DNA of 64,000 bases from Streptomyces sp. Tu 3180. Its GTDB lineage: Bacteria > Actinomycetota > Actinomycetes > Streptomycetales > Streptomycetaceae. The notes beneath the pieces are model-generated. The model was not told where the DNA came from, made no database searches, and worked only from the letters and a program-made list of their open reading frames with translations. This document shows, piece by piece, positions 54,043 through 62,103 of the stretch (position 1 is the stretch's first letter; each line of letters opens with the position of its first letter). The stretch spans positions 6,922,001 to 6,986,000 of the forward strand of contig NZ_WOXS01000002.1 of assembly GCF_009852415.1 (NCBI RefSeq). Reading direction: 5' to 3'. A program made the translations under genes and the position numbers.

Positions 54043-55212
54043 ATGCGTTTCCGGCACCCCGACGGCTCCACCGTCCACCTCGCCTACTGCACCAACGTCC
54101 ACCCCGCCGAGAGCCTCGACGGCGTCCTCGGCCAGCTCCGTGACCACTGCGAGCCCGTCCGCCGCCGCCTCGGCCGCGACCGGCTCGGCATCGGCCTGTG
54201 GCTCGCCAGGGACGCCGCCCGTGCCCTGGTCACCGACCCGGCGGCGCTGCGGGGACTTCGGACCGAGCTGGACCGGCGCGGCCTGGAGGTCGTCACCCTC
54301 AACGGCTTCCCCTACGAGGGGTTCGGCGCCGAGGAGGTCAAGTACCGCGTCTACAAGCCCGACTGGGCCGACACCGAACGCCTCGCGCACACCACCGACC
54401 TCGCACGCGTCCTCGCCGGACTGCTCCCCGACGACGTCACCGAGGGCAGCATCTCCACCCTCCCGCTCGCCTGGCGCACCGCCCACGACGAGCAGCGCGC
54501 CGGGACGGCCCGCGCGGCCCTGCGCACCCTCGCCGAACGCCTCGACGCGCTCCAGGAGCTGACCGGACGCTCCGTCCGCGTCGCCCTGGAACCGGAGCCC
54601 GGCTGCGTCGTCGAGACCACCCGCGACGCCATCGCCCCGCTCACCGAGATCGCCCACGACCGCATCGGCATCTGTGTCGACACCTGCCACCTCGCCACCT
54701 CCTTCGAAGACCCGCACACCGCCCTGGACGACCTGACCCGGGCCGGCGTCCCCGTGGTCAAGTCCCAGCTCTCCGCCGCCCTGCACGCCGAGCAGCCCCA
54801 CCTTCCCGAGGTCCGCGAGGCCCTGGCCGCCTTCGCGGAACCCCGCTTCCTGCACCAGACCCGCACCCTCACCGCCGCCGGCCTGCGCGGCACCGACGAC
54901 CTCGGCGAGGCCCTGGCCGGCGACGCGCTGCCCGGCACGGCGCCCTGGCGCGCCCACTTCCACGTCCCCCTGCACGCGGCCCCCGCCGCGCCCCTCACCT
55001 CCACCCTGTCCGTCCTCAAGGCGGCCCTGACCCGGCTCGTCGGCGGCCCGCACCCGCTCACCCGCCACCTGGAGGTCGAGACCTACACCTGGCAGGCCCT
55101 CCCGCCCGAGCTGCGCCCCCGCAGCCGCGCCCAGCTCGCCGACGGCATCGCCGCCGAACTCGCCCTCGCCCGCGACCTGCTCACCGACCTCGGTCTGAAG
55201 GAACTGCCATGA
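54043..55212 (+). CDS. eboE: Metabolite traffic protein EboE
   Basis: A 389-residue TIM-barrel protein. The signature start VHLAYCTNVHPAESLDGVLGQLRDHCEPVRRRLG and the block LEVVTLNGFPYEGFGAEEVKYRVYKPDWADTERLAHTTDLARVLAGLLP are characteristic of EboE. Metal or catalytic residues are likely in VALEPEPGC (Glu), GICVDTCHLATSFED (Asp, His) and HLEVETYTW (Glu). The family is described as needed for movement of a metabolite to the periplasm; the chemistry is unknown. ATG 54043 follows GGGGAG, 12 bp after the TatD-like gene. The stop overlaps the next ATG (ATGA). Confidence 0.88.
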   Translation: MRFRHPDGSTVHLAYCTNVHPAESLDGVLGQLRDHCEPVRRRLGRDRLGIGLWLARDAARALVTDPAALRGLRTELDRRGLEVVTLNGFPYEGFGAEEVKYRVYKPDWADTERLAHTTDLARVLAGLLPDDVTEGSISTLPLAWRTAHDEQRAGTARAALRTLAERLDALQELTGRSVRVALEPEPGCVVETTRDAIAPLTEIAHDRIGICVDTCHLATSFEDPHTALDDLTRAGVPVVKSQLSAALHAEQPHLPEVREALAAFAEPRFLHQTRTLTAAGLRGTDDLGEALAGDALPGTAPWRAHFHVPLHAAPAAPLTSTLSVLKAALTRLVGGPHPLTRHLEVETYTWQALPPELRPRSRAQLADGIAAELALARDLLTDLGLKELP

Positions 55213-56594
55213 GCGACAAGCGCCCCGTCCCCCTTCTGGTCCTGGACGTCGTGGGCCTCACCCCCCGCCTGCTCGACCACATGCCCCGCCTCAGGGCCCT
55301 CGGCCGGTCCGGCTCCCGCGCGCCGCTGGGCACCGTGCTGCCGGCCGTCACCTGCGCCGCGCAGTCCACCTTCCTGACCGGCACCACGCCCTCGGAGCAC
55401 GGCATCGTCGGCAACGGCTGGTACTTCCGCGAACTCGGCGACGTCCTGCTGTGGCGCCAGCACAACGGGCTCGTCGCCGGCGACAAGCTCTGGGACGCCG
55501 CCCGCCGCGCCCACCCCGGCTACACCGTCGCCAACATCTGCTGGTGGTACGCCATGGGCGCCGACACCGACTACACCGTCACCCCCCGCCCGGTCTACTA
55601 CGCCGACGGCCGCAAGGAACCCGACTGCTACACCCGCCCGCCCGCCCTGCACGACGAACTCACCGAGAAGTTCGGCACCTTCCCCCTCTTCCACTTCTGG
55701 GGCCCCGGCGCGGACCTCGTCTCCAGCAAGTGGATCATCGACGCCACCCGCCACATCATGCGCACCCGCCACCCCGACCTGACCCTGTGCTACCTCCCGC
55801 ACCTCGACTACGACCTGCAGCGCTACGGCCCCGACGACCCCCGCTCCCTGAGGGCGGCCGCCGACCTCGACGCCGCCCTGGCCCCGCTCCTGGACGACGC
55901 CCGCGCCGAGGGCCGCACCGTCGTCGCCCTGTCCGAGTACGGCATCACCCGCGTCAGCCGCCCCGTCGACATCAACCGCGCCCTGCGCCGCGCCGGCCTG
56001 CTCGAGGTCCACACCCAGGACGGCATGGAGTACCTCGACCCGATGGCCTCCCGCGCCTTCGCGGTCGCCGACCACCAGGTCGCCCACGTCTACGTCCGCC
56101 GCCCCGAGGACCTGGACGCCACCCGCGAGGCGCTGGAGGGCCTGCCGGGCATCGACGAGATCCTCGACGACGAGGGCAAGAAGGCGAACGGGCTCGACCA
56201 CCCGCGCGCCGGCGAACTGGTCGCCGTCGCCGAACCCGACGCCTGGTTCACGTACTACTACTGGCTCGACGACGCCCGCGCCCCCGACTTCGCCCAGCTC
56301 GTGGAGATCCACCGCAAACCCGGCTACGACCCGGTCGAACTCTTCATGGATCCCCTCGACCCGTACGTCAAGGTCAAGGCGGCCACCGCGCTGGCCCGCA
56401 AGAAGCTCGGCATGCGCTACCGCATGGCGGTCGTCCCCCTCGACCCGTCACCTGTTCGCGGCAGCCACGGCCGGCTCCCCGCGAGCGACGACGACGGTCC
56501 GCTCCTCATCTGCTCCACCCCCCGCGCCGTCGGTGACCGCGTCGCGGCCACCGACGTCAAACAGCTCCTGCTCCGGCTCGCCGGACTCGGCTGA
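55209..56594 (+). CDS. Alkaline phosphatase superfamily / nucleotide pyrophosphatase-like enzyme (EboF-like)
   Basis: A 461-residue phosphodiesterase/nucleotide pyrophosphatase-type protein. The metal and nucleophile regions are LLVLDVVGLTP, VLPAVTCAAQSTFLTGTTPSEHGIVGNGWYFRELGDVLLW (nucleophile Thr in AVTCAAQ), LPHLDYDLQRYGPDDP and VALSEYGITRV. A late His-containing metal site is likely at GKKANGLDHPRAGELVAVAEPDAWFTYYYWLDD. No signal peptide is seen. It corresponds to the phosphatase-type member of Ebo clusters. The C-terminal ~40 residues (VRGSHGRLPASDDDGPLLICS) are typical. Last gene of the coupled row. Confidence 0.87.
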   Translation: MSDKRPVPLLVLDVVGLTPRLLDHMPRLRALGRSGSRAPLGTVLPAVTCAAQSTFLTGTTPSEHGIVGNGWYFRELGDVLLWRQHNGLVAGDKLWDAARRAHPGYTVANICWWYAMGADTDYTVTPRPVYYADGRKEPDCYTRPPALHDELTEKFGTFPLFHFWGPGADLVSSKWIIDATRHIMRTRHPDLTLCYLPHLDYDLQRYGPDDPRSLRAAADLDAALAPLLDDARAEGRTVVALSEYGITRVSRPVDINRALRRAGLLEVHTQDGMEYLDPMASRAFAVADHQVAHVYVRRPEDLDATREALEGLPGIDEILDDEGKKANGLDHPRAGELVAVAEPDAWFTYYYWLDDARAPDFAQLVEIHRKPGYDPVELFMDPLDPYVKVKAATALARKKLGMRYRMAVVPLDPSPVRGSHGRLPASDDDGPLLICSTPRAVGDRVAATDVKQLLLRLAGLG

Positions 56595-56708
56595 CGCACC
56601 AGCGGGCACGGCTCCCGAGATCCGACTACCGGGAGTGAACCACACGGCACTGGCAACGGCCGGTCCCGGCGGCACCGGAACCGGCCACGACCGAGAAGGC
56701 AGGCACCC

Positions 56709-57902
56709 GTGACCCTGTACTCCGACCCCTCCCGCACCGAGGCCGCCACCGCCTCCGCCGCCCCGGACGAAGGGCTGCGCCGCACCCTCGGCGTGGACCG
56801 CCGCCGCTTCCTCAGCACCTGCACCGCCGTGGCGGCCGGGGCCGTCGCGGCCCCCGTCTTCGGCGCTTCCCCCGCCCTGGCCCGGGACCGCGGCAGAGAC
56901 CACGGTCACGGGCACGGCGGGCAGGTCCTCGTCCCGCCGCACAAGCGCGGCATCATCCTCTACACCGTCCGGGACGCGGTCGGCCGCGACCCCCTCTCCA
57001 CCGACCTGCCCTCCGGCTTCCGCGAGGTGTTCAGGCAGCTGGCCCGCCACGGCTACCGCCAGGTGGAGTTCGCCGGCTACCGCCAGCACGCCAACGCCCC
57101 CGGCGGCGCCGACCTGGAAACCGTCGAGGGCGCCAGGCTGCTGCGCTCCTGGCTCGACGAGTACGGCCTGCGCGCCCAGGGCAACCACGGCTTCATCCCG
57201 CCGTCCTGGCCGCTGACCACCGCGGACCTGGACACCTTCAAGAAGCACCTCGAGATCGCCAACATCATCGGCATGGACCACATGGGCACCGGCGGCGACC
57301 CCACCGGCAGCTCCCACCGCGCCGACTGGGACGTGGCCGCCGACAAGTGGAACGCCCTCGGCGAGATCGCCCGCCGCGAGGGCATCAAGCTCTACACCCA
57401 CAACCACGACGGCGCCTACGGCTTCCTGCTCGACGGCGGCCCGCTGGACGACCAGGGCCGGCCGACCCGCAGCTCCGGCATCCGGAAGCTGGAGTACTTC
57501 CTGAAGGTCACCGACCCCCGGCTCGTCTGGCTGGAGATGGACGTCTTCTGGGCCCACGTCGCCCAGTACAAGTTCCACACGTACACCGCCCACGACGGCT
57601 CCACCCGCAGGGACGTCTTCGACCCGGCCGGCCTGGTCGCCCGCAACAACGAGCGCTACCCGCTGTTCCACGCCAAGGACGGCGTCGTCAGCACGACCAA
57701 CGGCATGGGCTACGAGATGGTGCCCTTCGGAACCGGCGTCATCGACTACACGGCGTTCTTCTCACGGGTCGGGCAGCGGAACTACCACAACCCGATGATC
57801 GAGGACGACAACGCCCCGAGCGCCACCGACCCCGGGCAGTCGCTGCGGGAGGCCAAGATCGGCTACGACAACATGGCGGCCCTGCGCAAGCGGCGCCGCT
57901 GA
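56709..57902 (+). CDS. Tat-exported TIM-barrel sugar isomerase/epimerase family protein
   Basis: A 397-residue protein with a twin-arginine signal peptide (VDRRRFLSTCTAVAAGAVAAPVFGASPALA, cleavage near residue 59) and a His/Gly-rich spacer (RDHGHGHGG). A xylose-isomerase-like barrel follows. Metal-site candidates are YTHNHDGAYG (His), VWLEMDVFWAHVA (Glu, Asp), YPLFHAKDG (His, Lys) and GVIDYTAFFSRV. Export through Tat suggests it folds with a bound metal in the cytosol. It lies 114 bp behind the Ebo-like genes with GTG 56709, so co-transcription is possible. A secreted isomerase beside a periplasmic-delivery cluster is suggestive, but the substrate is unknown. Confidence 0.88.
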   Translation: MTLYSDPSRTEAATASAAPDEGLRRTLGVDRRRFLSTCTAVAAGAVAAPVFGASPALARDRGRDHGHGHGGQVLVPPHKRGIILYTVRDAVGRDPLSTDLPSGFREVFRQLARHGYRQVEFAGYRQHANAPGGADLETVEGARLLRSWLDEYGLRAQGNHGFIPPSWPLTTADLDTFKKHLEIANIIGMDHMGTGGDPTGSSHRADWDVAADKWNALGEIARREGIKLYTHNHDGAYGFLLDGGPLDDQGRPTRSSGIRKLEYFLKVTDPRLVWLEMDVFWAHVAQYKFHTYTAHDGSTRRDVFDPAGLVARNNERYPLFHAKDGVVSTTNGMGYEMVPFGTGVIDYTAFFSRVGQRNYHNPMIEDDNAPSATDPGQSLREAKIGYDNMAALRKRRR

Positions 57903-57915
57903 CCGGGAACACGGA

Positions 57916-57956
57916 CCGGGCGGCTCCTCCCGCACCCCGCGGGAGGGGCCGCCCGG
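57916..57956. terminator. Strong hairpin terminator
   Basis: 18-bp arms (57916-57933 and 57939-57956) with one G-U pair and a 5-nt loop, 13 bp after the Tat-exported protein's stop codon. The rest of the 315-bp gap up to the tRNA holds a smaller hairpin (CCGGGTTC at 58086-58093 with its complement at 58099-58106) and the tRNA promoter. Confidence 0.7.
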
Positions 57957-58140
57957 CCCGCGGGCCCGGGGACCGGCGGGGGAGCGGCCGCCCGCCTCCC
58001 CGGAGCGCCGGCTCACTCCGTGAGGAGCCGGACGGACCACCGCTCGCGCACCGCGAGTGACCGCGCGGTCGCACGCGGTGCGGCTCCGGGTTCCCTGAGA
58101 ACCCGGGCGCCGGACCGTCGCCCGAGGGACGGAAACGCAG

Positions 58141-58170
58141 GTGAAAGGCGCTGCGAAACCTTGGTATGGT
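58141..58170 (+). promoter_or_regulatory. Promoter of the tRNA-Leu gene
   Basis: -35 GTGAAA (58141-58146) and -10 TATGGT (58165-58170) with an 18-bp spacer, about 47 bp before the tRNA 5' end. Confidence 0.5.
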
Positions 58171-58217
58171 TGTCCCTGTCGCCGCGGGGAACACCCCGGC
58201 AAGGCGGCAGACACCTG

Positions 58218-58302
58218 GTCCGGGTGGCGGAATGGCAGACGCGCTAGCTTGAGGTGCTAGTGCCCTTTATCGGGCGTGGGGGTTCAAGTCCCCCCTCGGA
58301 CA
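58218..58302 (+). tRNA. tRNA-Leu (anticodon GAG)
   Basis: An 85-nt class II tRNA. The acceptor arm pairs GTCCGGG with CTCGGAC and is followed by discriminator A. The anticodon stem CTAGC/GCTAG encloses the loop TTGAGGT, giving anticodon GAG. A long variable arm (TGCCC...GGGCG) and the T-arm with GGTTCAAGTC are present. CCA is not encoded. It reads CUC, one of the most used leucine codons in such genomes, and CUU. Confidence 0.95.
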
Positions 58303-58637
58303 CACAGCTGGACGACACGCTTTCGAGGACCTCGACCTGACGGTCGCGGTCCTCGCGGCGTTTCGGCGGCCGATGGTGGTCCCCAGGGATGCGCGGAGCG
58401 CCGTCTCGGCGCCGGGTTCCGCGTTCCGCGGTCGCTGCGCGACGTTCCCGGGGTTCCCCACGAACGTGACGCTCTCCTTCTCCGTGAGCGGCTCACCCGT
58501 CTTCTCGTCCTTCTTCGGCCGGCTCCCGGCCGCCCGACGGTGACCCCACCACCCCGGTCGCACCGTTCGTTTGACGGACCGGGGCCCGGCAGGCACGATC
58601 CGGCAGGCGGAGCCGATGGACGGGACGGGAGCAGAAC
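58303..58637. other. Intergenic region after tRNA-Leu
   Basis: These 335 bp contain a probable tRNA terminator hairpin (CGAGGACC at 58324-58331 with its complement at 58348-58355) and otherwise nothing recognisable. I looked for an integrase remnant or a second copy of the tRNA 3' end and saw none. Confidence 0.4.
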
Positions 58638-59261
58638 ATGGCAGCGGACGCGCTCGACTGGGCGGGCGACCAGATGTGCGTCACCTTCACCCGGGGGCTG
58701 GACCCCGCCGAGGTGTTCACCCGCTACGGCGCCGACCCGGCCCGTTCCCGCCTGCTCGACGCGGACGCCGCGTCCGACCTGCCCACGGGGCAGTTCGCCG
58801 CCGGAGCGGTGTCGCTCCTGCGGTCCGGGAGGCTCGGCGACTGGACGTTCTGCGTCGAGGAGGACGGCGTCATCGGCTCGTGGCCCGAACTCCTCTCCGC
58901 GCTGTCCCGCGGCACCGAGACCTACGGCGTCCTGTCCACCGAGGGCCTTGCCGTCTTCCAGCACTGGCGCGACGGCCGGTGCCTGGAGAACTTCGAACCC
59001 GACCTGGAACAACCCCCGTCCGAGCATCCCGGTCCTTGGTGGGACAGGGTTCAGGAAGCCCTGGCCGAGGGCGAGGGCTCCGGAATGGCTCCCGTGGTCG
59101 CCCTCGTCCTCGACCACCTCGGCCTCACCCTGGACGACGCGACCCTGGCAGCCCCCTGGCCCACACTGACCGTCGCGGAGGACGACGCCCCGTCCGCACC
59201 ACGCGGCGGCTCCTACGCGGGTGAGGGCCCGGTCCCGCCGGGCGCCGTCGAGATCCTGTAG
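58638..59261 (+). CDS. DUF6461-like protein of unknown function
   Basis: A 207-residue soluble protein. DALDWAGDQMCVTFTRGLDPAEVFTRYGADP is the start typical of DUF6461 proteins in Streptomyces, followed by DWTFCVEEDGVIGSWPELLSALSRGTETYGVLSTEGLAVFQHWRDGRCLENFEPDLE. No catalytic residues or signal peptide are visible; function unknown. The acidic, Trp-containing, small-domain character resembles immunity-type or SMI1-like accessory proteins. ATG 58638 has GGGAG upstream. Convergent with the SMI1/KNR4 gene, 31 bp apart. Confidence 0.75.
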   Translation: MAADALDWAGDQMCVTFTRGLDPAEVFTRYGADPARSRLLDADAASDLPTGQFAAGAVSLLRSGRLGDWTFCVEEDGVIGSWPELLSALSRGTETYGVLSTEGLAVFQHWRDGRCLENFEPDLEQPPSEHPGPWWDRVQEALAEGEGSGMAPVVALVLDHLGLTLDDATLAAPWPTLTVAEDDAPSAPRGGSYAGEGPVPPGAVEIL

Positions 59262-59292
59262 GTCCCGGGCCGTACCTGCCGCCCCGTTCCCC

Positions 59293-60693
59293 TCAGGAGT
59301 CCGGGGACGGGCTCCGGCTCCCGGTGCGGGCCGCTCCCTCAGGCACCGTGATGCAGGCGATCGGCGGCCGGCCGTACAGGGCGAGGATCTCGTTGGCGAG
59401 GGCGATGGTCCGCAACGGGTTGTCCCGCTGCCGGTGGGCCTCGATGCCCGCGGCGAGGAGCCCGGTGGGCACGGCCCCCGAGTCGAGCAGGACACGCCAC
59501 TCCGCGGGCGGGAGCTCCAGGTACTCGAGGTGGGGGAGCCGGGAGATCTCACACGGATCGGCGAGGGTACCGGCATGCGCACAGAGGGTCCGCAGGCGCG
59601 GCAGGCCGAAGACGGGGGCGAGGCTGAGGGGCTCCTTCTCCCACGCCCCGATGCTGAGGACCTCCAGGGCGGGGTGGGCGGCTGCCTCGATGCCGGGGAG
59701 GGAGGCGCGGTTGACGTGGGCGACGAGCGGGGGCCGTTCGGCCCTCGGGACCGGCCGGCCGTCGAAGTGACGGTGGACGACCATGTCGGTGAGGGAGTCG
59801 GCGACCAGCCCGGCACCGATGTTCCCCTCGTGACCGATGACGATCACCTGTCCGACGTGCCCGTCCGGACCCGGCAGGAGATCGACGGCCATGCGGTCCC
59901 CGCCGCCGTCGTCACCGAAGACGATCCAGCCCGGCGAGCCGACAAGCTGCTGCACGGCGTCCTCGGGTCCCGTCTCGACCGCCTCCATGGCGCCGAACCG
60001 CCACAGCACCTTCCGGGACGCCGCGTCGGCGACGTACACCTTGCCGAGGGGGAACAGTTCACAGCCGATGGTGTCGTACGGGTCCCGGAAGTCGTCCCAG
60101 TCCTCGTACCGGCCCCGGACGACCTGGTACAGGGCCCTCAGCTCGGGCGGCAACGGCACGCCCAGGCGCGCCTCGGCCGCTGCGATCTCCTCCTCGGAGG
60201 CGCCCACCGCGTCCGGGAGCCGTTCGCGAAGAGTGCGCTGCAGCAGTTCCACGTCCGCGGACGGAGCCGGCACCGCGTCCGGCACCGGATCGGGCAGGCG
60301 GCGCACCGGCTCGGGCAGCGCCCCGTCCGCGAGGAGGAGCGTGCCGGGGTGCGCGGTCGCGATACCCGGCTCCACGGAGGAGCCCGGTTCGATCAGGTGC
60401 AGCCGGACACCACCGGGGGCGGAGGAGGCCTCGACGACGAAGGAGACACCGTCGCTCCCGTCCTCCTTGAGCGCCTCGGCGACCAGGCCCACCGCGTCGA
60501 GCTCCTCCTGGTGGTCGGAGACCGGTGAGGCACGCCCCGGCCGCGGCGGCCGGTGCGGCAGCGGAACACTCCACGCCCCGGGACCGATCTGTCCCGCCAC
60601 GTGCCCGCCGGGCGCGGAGAGCGTCTCCGCGTGGGCGGCGCACAGGAGGCGCAGCAGGGGCCGCCAGGTGGCGGCGTCATGGAGCGAGGGCAC
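59293..60693 (-). CDS. SMI1/KNR4 family protein with C-terminal repeat-like region
   Basis: A 466-residue soluble protein. The middle part (about 150-290) matches SMI1/KNR4: VGASEEEIAAAEARLGVPLPPELRALYQVVRGRYEDWDD, then GCELFPLGKVYVAD and GWIVFGDDGGGDRMAVDL. The N-terminal 140 residues are unassigned. The C-terminal 160 residues have leucine-rich-repeat-like segments (ALEVLSIGAWEKEPLSLAPVFGLPRLRTLCAHAG, LPHLEYLELPPAEWRVLL). SMI1/KNR4 folds are common in immunity proteins against contact toxins, but no toxin gene is seen here. GTG 60693 follows AGGAGG. Confidence 0.82.
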   Translation of the reverse strand: MPSLHDAATWRPLLRLLCAAHAETLSAPGGHVAGQIGPGAWSVPLPHRPPRPGRASPVSDHQEELDAVGLVAEALKEDGSDGVSFVVEASSAPGGVRLHLIEPGSSVEPGIATAHPGTLLLADGALPEPVRRLPDPVPDAVPAPSADVELLQRTLRERLPDAVGASEEEIAAAEARLGVPLPPELRALYQVVRGRYEDWDDFRDPYDTIGCELFPLGKVYVADAASRKVLWRFGAMEAVETGPEDAVQQLVGSPGWIVFGDDGGGDRMAVDLLPGPDGHVGQVIVIGHEGNIGAGLVADSLTDMVVHRHFDGRPVPRAERPPLVAHVNRASLPGIEAAAHPALEVLSIGAWEKEPLSLAPVFGLPRLRTLCAHAGTLADPCEISRLPHLEYLELPPAEWRVLLDSGAVPTGLLAAGIEAHRQRDNPLRTIALANEILALYGRPPIACITVPEGAARTGSRSPSPDS

Positions 60694-60756
60694 GGGAAGA
60701 CCTCCTGAGGGTGTGCTCGCCGATTCCGGATCATGGGCGGGGCGCCGGCACCCCCG

Positions 60757-61854
60757 CTACAGCAGGACGAGCAGCTTCGTCCCCGGAACCAGCTTCCTGT
60801 TGACCGAGGTCGACTGGACGAACACGGTGTAGGCCGCATTGCTCCCCGGTGTCACCGTGACCTCCGTCGCCGGCAGGCCCAGGAGCTGCCGGGCGGCGGG
60901 GCCGGTGAACACCTTCCCGGTCATCCGGCCGGTGGCGGGGTCCTTCTCCGCCACGGCGATCTTCTTGCCGGCCTGGATCTTCTCGCGCTTGGACAGCTCG
61001 TAGAAGGCGCAGCCGGTCTTGTACGGGTGCCCGGCGCTGGTGACGAAATCGCGGATCGACGTCTGCTGGTCCACGGGGATCAGCACGTACTTGCCGGCGT
61101 CCAGGGCCTGGAGGCTGGACTTCACGTCGGCCGTGCTCAGGTCCTGCCCCATCGCGAAGAGGTTCCTGGTGCCGCGCACGCCCTGCTCGCGGTCCCGCAG
61201 GAACTTCGTGGCGGCCGTCTTGACGGCGCCGATCGCCTCCTCGACGCCCTGGGCCGAGTCCGCGTCCCAGATCGAGATGTTGCCCGTCGGGAAGCCGTAC
61301 TGCTGGGCGGTGCGCTTGGCCAGGGAGTTCGGCACCATGATGGCCGAGGTCCAGTGGTCCGGCAGGTTGTTCATCTTGTCCGCGATCCTGCTCAGCCACT
61401 CGTCCAGGACGGCGCGGCCGTCGGGAAGGCGGTCGTGGCGCGCGCCCGTCCGGTCGGCACCGGAGGCGTTCTCCTCGCCGTCGGTGACGACGACCTGGAG
61501 GAAGCTGTGCTCGCCGTACTCCTCCCATATGTGGCCGAGGTCGTCGAGCGCCTTCACCGACGCCTGGATCAGCGCCGTCGCGCCGTTCTCCACGGTGTAC
61601 AGGCCCCGCATGGACGGCAGGTGCTTGACGTCCATGTCCCACACCAGGTTCTCGACCAGGTGGTCGAAGGCGTAGAGGCTGATCCGGGTCTCGTGGCCGA
61701 GCCGGTCGGACTCCTCCTTCAGCCCCTTCACGAACTCGTCCACCACCCGGATGAGCTGCTCCGAGTGCCCCCGCATCGAGCCGGACTTGTCGATGACGAG
61801 AGCGACGTGGTTCACGAAGTGCTTCTTGAGCCGGTCCTTCACCGTGGCGCCCAA
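60757..61854 (-). CDS. VWA domain-containing protein
   Basis: A 365-residue cytosolic protein. The von Willebrand A domain (about 14-200) has the MIDAS motif DKSGSM (in HVALVIDKSGSMRGHSEQLIRVVDEFV), a Thr in ENGATALIQASVKALDDL and TDGEENASG. The rest (QGVRGTRNLFAMGQDLSTADVKSSLQAL, then a mixed alpha/beta tail) is found in similar Streptomyces proteins of unknown function. VWA proteins mediate metal-dependent protein contacts. The start is TTG 61854 with GAGGGGG upstream. Same strand as the SMI1/KNR4 gene, 63 bp apart. Confidence 0.87.
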   Translation of the reverse strand: MGATVKDRLKKHFVNHVALVIDKSGSMRGHSEQLIRVVDEFVKGLKEESDRLGHETRISLYAFDHLVENLVWDMDVKHLPSMRGLYTVENGATALIQASVKALDDLGHIWEEYGEHSFLQVVVTDGEENASGADRTGARHDRLPDGRAVLDEWLSRIADKMNNLPDHWTSAIMVPNSLAKRTAQQYGFPTGNISIWDADSAQGVEEAIGAVKTAATKFLRDREQGVRGTRNLFAMGQDLSTADVKSSLQALDAGKYVLIPVDQQTSIRDFVTSAGHPYKTGCAFYELSKREKIQAGKKIAVAEKDPATGRMTGKVFTGPAARQLLGLPATEVTVTPGSNAAYTVFVQSTSVNRKLVPGTKLLVLL

Positions 61855-62043
61855 CGTGCCAACCCCCTCTGATCGTTCCCCCGGACCACAGCAGCGCTCT
61901 GCGGAGACACGGCTTTCTGACGGCGACTCACCGGTCGCCGTCCGGCCCGTCCAGATGATGGCATCACTTTATGGAGGGGCACTGACAACGCGTGCCGGGC
62001 CGCGGTTCTGCACATGAGGCACCGCCGTGTGCGGGCCGAGACA

Positions 62044-62086
62044 CCGCGGCCCCCCGTGCCCGTGTACGGGGCGCAGGGGGCCGCGG
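62044..62086. terminator. Hairpin terminator of the MHS symporter gene
   Basis: Perfect 11-bp arms CCGCGGCCCCC and its complement, with additional pairing inside the 21-nt loop, 18 bp past the symporter stop codon on the minus strand. Nothing else is recognised in the 249-bp gap 61855-62103. Confidence 0.6.
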
Positions 62087-62103
62087 CGGGGCGCCCGGAC
62101 GGT

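Noticed and set aside
58218..58302. attB/attL site of an integrated element at tRNA-Leu
   Set aside because: No integrase gene and no second copy of the tRNA 3' end was seen in the window.
58267..58596. Minus-strand frame through the tRNA-Leu gene containing CPRGDLNPHA
   Set aside because: The CPRGDLNPHA string is the familiar translation artefact of an antisense class II tRNA; the rest shows no family resemblance.
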